Source of the DNA: CADEFQ01 sp050249415
GTDB taxonomy: Bacteria; Pseudomonadota; Gammaproteobacteria; Steroidobacterales; Steroidobacteraceae
Length of the DNA stretch: 64,000 nt
Assembly: GCA_050249415.1 (NCBI GenBank)
Contig: JBFWQO010000002.1
Coordinates: 186,001 to 250,000, forward strand
Direction of reading: 5' to 3'
Part shown: positions 61,656 to 64,000 of the stretch, piece by piece
How the letters are laid out: every line of letters starts with the position of its first letter
Position numbering within the stretch: position 1 is the stretch's first letter
Program-made: the position numbers and the translations under genes
The notes under the pieces: model-generated
The model's database searches: none
What the model saw: the letters and a program-made list of their open reading frames with translations, nothing else
Told to the model about the DNA's origin: nothing

Positions 61656-62327
61656 ATGCGACTGATTCCTGGCGCACTGGTGATGCTGGTAGTTTCGGTG
61701 GGCCTCACGGCCTGCGGCGGCGGCGATTCGGCCACGTCGAACGCCAACCCGCCTCCGACTACCACGCCGCCCACGAACCGCGCGCCGACGATCTCGGGCA
61801 GCGCTGCGACGCAGGCGGTCGCAGGCCAGGCGTACTCGTTCACGCCGCAGGCCTCCGACCCTGAAGGCGCGACGCTCACGTTCTCGATCACGAACCGCCC
61901 GACGTGGGCGACGTTCGATTCCGCCACCGGCCGCCTGTCCGGTACACCCGCCGCGGGCGATGTCGGCACGGTCTCGGGTATCGTCATCAGCGTGACGGAC
62001 GGCAGCGCCTCGGCCAGCCTCGGGGCGTTCAGCATCACGGTGAGCGCCGGCACCACCCAGCCACCCGTGACGGGCAATGTCACGCTCAACTGGCAGCCGC
62101 CCACCGAACGCACCGACGGCAGCGTACTCACCAATCTCGCGAGCTACCGCATCTATTACGGCACCGGGCAAGGCAATTACACGAACCAGGTTTCGGTCGG
62201 TGGCGGACTCACGACCTACGTGATCGAAAACCTCGCGGGCGGCACCTGGTATTTCGTGATGACCGCGATCGACGGCAGCGGTGTCGAGAGCGCCCGGACC
62301 AATCCGGTCTCCAAGACCATCAGCTGA
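61656..62327 (+). CDS. Lipoprotein with Ig-like (putative Ig) and fibronectin type III-like domains
   Basis: The start at 61656 has a GGAG box about ten bases upstream and gives a lipoprotein signal peptide with lipobox VGLTAC, so Cys20 would be acylated. A Pro/Thr linker is followed by an Ig-like domain (NRAPTISGSAATQAVAGQAYSF near 42, ending in GAFSITVSAG) of the same type as in the gene at 63068. The last 80 residues resemble a fibronectin type III domain (VTLNWQPPTERTDGSVLTNLASYRIYYG). It is probably a surface or matrix protein. The total length is 223 residues. Confidence 0.85.
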   Translation: MRLIPGALVMLVVSVGLTACGGGDSATSNANPPPTTTPPTNRAPTISGSAATQAVAGQAYSFTPQASDPEGATLTFSITNRPTWATFDSATGRLSGTPAAGDVGTVSGIVISVTDGSASASLGAFSITVSAGTTQPPVTGNVTLNWQPPTERTDGSVLTNLASYRIYYGTGQGNYTNQVSVGGGLTTYVIENLAGGTWYFVMTAIDGSGVESARTNPVSKTIS

Positions 62328-62356
62328 TCGCCCGGCACGAGTGGCTTCTCCCCCGG

Positions 62357-62376
62357 GACACGCTTGCCCGCGTGTC
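62357..62376 (+). terminator. Possible terminator hairpin after the Ig/Fn3 lipoprotein gene
   Basis: A perfect 7-bp stem GACACGC / GCGTGTC with a six-base loop lies 30 bases after the stop. The following sequence (TCATTT) is a poor T run, so it may only stabilise the 3' end. Confidence 0.35.
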
Positions 62377-62576
62377 TCATTTGGCGAGTTCACACGTGAG
62401 TTCGGGCGTTTTCGCATGCACGCCCACCGCAAGCCGGCCGTCGTGACTCACCACGGCCGAGACGATCGCCGCGCTGCCTGCGGCGATGACGCGCGACCTG
62501 ATCGCACAAGCAAGAGCCAATGCGCGACACAAGTCTCCGCGCGTCGCGACGCGCCGCGGGTGAGCCGACCGGGAAA

Positions 62577-62652
62577 TGGCGTCCCCAGGGGGATTCGAAC
62601 CCCCGTTACCGCCGTGAAAGGGCGATGTCCTGGGCCTCTAGACGATGGGGAC
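62577..62652 (-). tRNA. tRNA-Glu (anticodon TTC)
   Basis: Read on the minus strand the 76-base gene starts GTCCCCATCGTCTAGAGG and ends in GGGGACG-CCA. The acceptor arm pairs fully, the anticodon loop CTTTCAC carries TTC, and the T-loop is GTTCGAAT. The CCA end is encoded. It is 12 bases downstream of tRNA-Ala and probably shares its transcript. Confidence 0.97.
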
Positions 62653-62664
62653 GCCGCGGGAATC

Positions 62665-62740
<76 letters not shown>

Positions 62741-62754
62741 ACGAAAGGGGCGCG

Positions 62755-62783
62755 AAACTACGCAAGCCACCGTGCTATGTCAA
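62755..62783 (-). promoter_or_regulatory. Sigma-70 promoter of the tRNA-Ala/tRNA-Glu unit
   Basis: The minus strand has a perfect -35 TTGACA (62778-62783), a 17-base spacer and a -10 TAGTTT (62755-62760), then a GC-only discriminator (CGCGCCCC) just before the tRNA. GC-rich discriminators are typical of stringently controlled stable-RNA promoters. Confidence 0.82.
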
Positions 62784-62873
62784 GGCGGCGCGCATTTACC
62801 GGAATCCCGCCGATGCGACAAAACCTGATGTCGTCACGCTGAGACATTATGCGCGCGAAATCAGCGTGCTATT

Positions 62874-62887
62874 AATGTCGCGACATT
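62874..62887. promoter_or_regulatory. 14-bp perfect palindrome at the predicted transcript start of the riboswitch RNA
   Basis: AATGTCG/CGACATT is a perfect palindrome directly after a TATTAA -10-like box (62870-62875) and just before the riboswitch. It is well placed for a repressor operator. A second inverted repeat, ACGCTGA (62836-62842) / TCAGCGT (62861-62867), lies just upstream. Confidence 0.5.
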
Positions 62888-62888
62888 G

Positions 62889-62972
62889 AAAGGCATACCC
62901 GCCGCGAGGCGGGGACGCAAAGCCTCCGGTCTTGGGTACTGACAGACTCGAGATAGCGGGGTTGCCGGCCGG
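62889..62972 (+). promoter_or_regulatory. Cyclic-di-GMP class I (GEMM-I) riboswitch
   Basis: The conserved core is plain: AAGGCATACC, then a hairpin CCCGCC-GCGA-GGCGGG with a GNRA tetraloop, then GGGGACGCAAAGCCTCCGG (62911-62929), a variable second stem, and ATAGCGGGGTTGCCGG (62952-62967). These match the GEMM-I consensus around the ligand pocket and tetraloop receptor. It lies about 100 bases upstream of the lipoprotein start at 63068, in the same orientation, so it should control that gene in response to c-di-GMP. Confidence 0.92.
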
Positions 62973-63021
62973 CCTCGACGTCAAGAGCGCTGTCGTCAAT
63001 CCCGTTATTCCCGAATCCGCC

Positions 63022-63058
63022 TTCCTCGAGGCCGCAGTCGATGCGGGGAATCGAGGAA
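63022..63058 (+). promoter_or_regulatory. Inverted repeat covering the ribosome binding site (riboswitch expression platform candidate)
   Basis: TTCCTCGA (63022-63029) is the exact complement of TCGAGGAA (63051-63058), which contains the GAGGAA ribosome binding site nine bases before the ATG at 63068. When paired, the site is hidden. No terminator-like T run follows, so the switch probably acts on translation. Confidence 0.6.
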
Positions 63059-63067
63059 TACGCGGCA

Positions 63068-64000
63068 ATGAAACAGTATCTCGTCTGTCTGCTCGTAGGT
63101 GCGACGCTGGCGCTGGGCGGCTGTCTCGACGAGGAAAAAACGGCGAACGCCGAAGCGCCGGGCGATCCGTTCACGCTGCCGCCCGCCAACGCCGCTCCCA
63201 CGATTTCCGGCACGCCGGCCGCTTCCGTGCAGGTGGGCACCGCCTATGCCTTCACGCCGGACGCGAGCGATGCGAACGGCGATCCGCTCACGTTCTCGGT
63301 GACCGGCCTGCCCGCGTGGGCAGGCTTCAATGCGGCCACGGGCCGCGTCAGCGGCACACCGGCCGAGGCGAACGTGGGCGCCTCGGGCGATATCGTCATC
63401 TCGGTGACCGACGGGGCCGCGACCGCCTCGCTCGCCGCGTTTCGCATCACCGTCACGACTTCGGCCGCCCCGCCACCGGGCAATACCCCGCCCGTCATTG
63501 CCGGCGCCCCCGCCGCGAGCGTGATCGTCGGCACGGCGTACTCGTTCCAGCCGTCCGCGAGCGATGCCGACGGCGATGCGCTCACCTTCTCCATTTCCGG
63601 CATGCCGGCGTGGGCGAACTTCTCGACGGGCACGGGCCGTCTCTCCGGCACGCCGAATGCGGTCGGGACCTTCTCGAATATCGTGATCGGCGTGAGCGAC
63701 GGCAAGGGCGGCAGCGCCTCCCTGCCCGCCTTCAGTATCCAGGTGCAGGCGCCCGCCAACCGTGCGCCGACCATTGGCGGCTCGCCGCCGGCCAATGCGA
63801 CCGTCGGCACCGCGTGGGCCTTCCAGCCGACCGCCACCGATCCGGACGGCAACGCGCTCACCTTCAGCATCGCGAACCGCCCCGCCTGGGCGAGCTTCAG
63901 CACGAACACGGGGCGCCTGTCCGGCACGCCGACGGCCGCCGCCACACATTCCGGCATCGTGATCAGCGTCAGCGACGGCGCGGCGGGCGCATCGCTCCCC
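63068..64000 (+). CDS. Repeat lipoprotein with tandem Ig-like domains, 3'-truncated by window edge
   Basis: The start at 63068 gives a lipoprotein signal peptide MKQYLVCLLVGATLALGGC (Cys19 acylated). The 311 visible residues contain three tandem Ig-like domains of about 80-90 residues, beginning near 41, 139 and 231. Each opens (N)xPxIxGxPxAxxxVGTAxxF, continues DxDGxxLTFSIxxxPAWAxF, then TGRxSGTP and ends in SDG.....LPAFxIxV. Such putative-Ig/cadherin-like repeats are usual in surface adhesins and matrix proteins. The gene is under a c-di-GMP riboswitch, so a biofilm matrix or adhesion role is likely. It is open to the window end. Confidence 0.9.
   Translation, partial: MKQYLVCLLVGATLALGGCLDEEKTANAEAPGDPFTLPPANAAPTISGTPAASVQVGTAYAFTPDASDANGDPLTFSVTGLPAWAGFNAATGRVSGTPAEANVGASGDIVISVTDGAATASLAAFRITVTTSAAPPPGNTPPVIAGAPAASVIVGTAYSFQPSASDADGDALTFSISGMPAWANFSTGTGRLSGTPNAVGTFSNIVIGVSDGKGGSASLPAFSIQVQAPANRAPTIGGSPPANATVGTAWAFQPTATDPDGNALTFSIANRPAWASFSTNTGRLSGTPTAAATHSGIVISVSDGAAGASLP

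Overview
The window looks like part of a gammaproteobacterial chromosome of high GC content. No ribosomal RNA or other phylogenetic marker is present, so the lineage cannot be fixed. Nearly the whole window is one exopolysaccharide locus of the exosortase A (XrtA, EpsH-type)/PEP-CTERM kind. It carries the full hallmark set: exosortase XrtA with a fused EpsI domain, the PrsK/PrsR two-component pair, lipoprotein PrsT, an outer-membrane export protein, a Wzz-like chain-length protein, a tyrosine autokinase, a beta-barrel protein, a DUF3473-type deacetylase, a FemAB-like protein, two intact amidotransferases, the paired glycosyltransferases, an initiating sugar-phosphate transferase and one PEP-CTERM substrate.

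Layout. Positions 1-34,000 hold a mosaic accessory section. It has four flippases (two in tandem), methyltransferases, a nucleotide-sugar cassette (cytidylyltransferase, SDR epimerase, PIG-L deacetylase, C-methyltransferase), glycosyltransferases, a Wzy/ligase-like membrane protein, secreted proteins (two with Tat-type leaders), and the XrtA-associated acyl module. That module is split into acyl-CoA ligase plus PLP decarboxylase at 16.4-19.2 kb and acyl carrier protein, methyltransferase and two alpha/beta hydrolases at 27.5-30.2 kb. Positions 32,181-55,957 form one unbroken minus-strand run of 17 genes, mostly overlapping by 4 bases or a few bases apart, running from prsK to a polysaccharide deacetylase. 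It encodes regulation, sorting, assembly, export and part of the glycan synthesis.

Upstream of prsK, 56,137-56,690 holds a PEP-CTERM gene with a sigma-54 promoter, an 18-bp palindrome and its own terminator. This fits control by PrsR, a sigma-54 activator. The gene appears frameshifted between its signal peptide and body. At 56,832-59,828 a compact operon encodes a small membrane protein, a nucleotidyltransferase-like protein, an HPr-kinase-related kinase, a PqqD-like protein and a Tat-leader secreted protein, a possible peptide-modifying system. The initiating glycosyltransferase lies at 59,980-61,353.

The right end (61.6-64 kb) has two lipoproteins with Ig-like putative domains flanking tRNA-Glu and tRNA-Ala. 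The second lipoprotein, which runs off the window, is preceded by a class I cyclic-di-GMP riboswitch and an inverted repeat that would hide its ribosome binding site, so it is probably controlled by the biofilm second messenger.

Start codons were chosen by signal peptides, catalytic N-termini, Shine-Dalgarno spacing and gene overlaps. Base composition was judged by eye, not computed.
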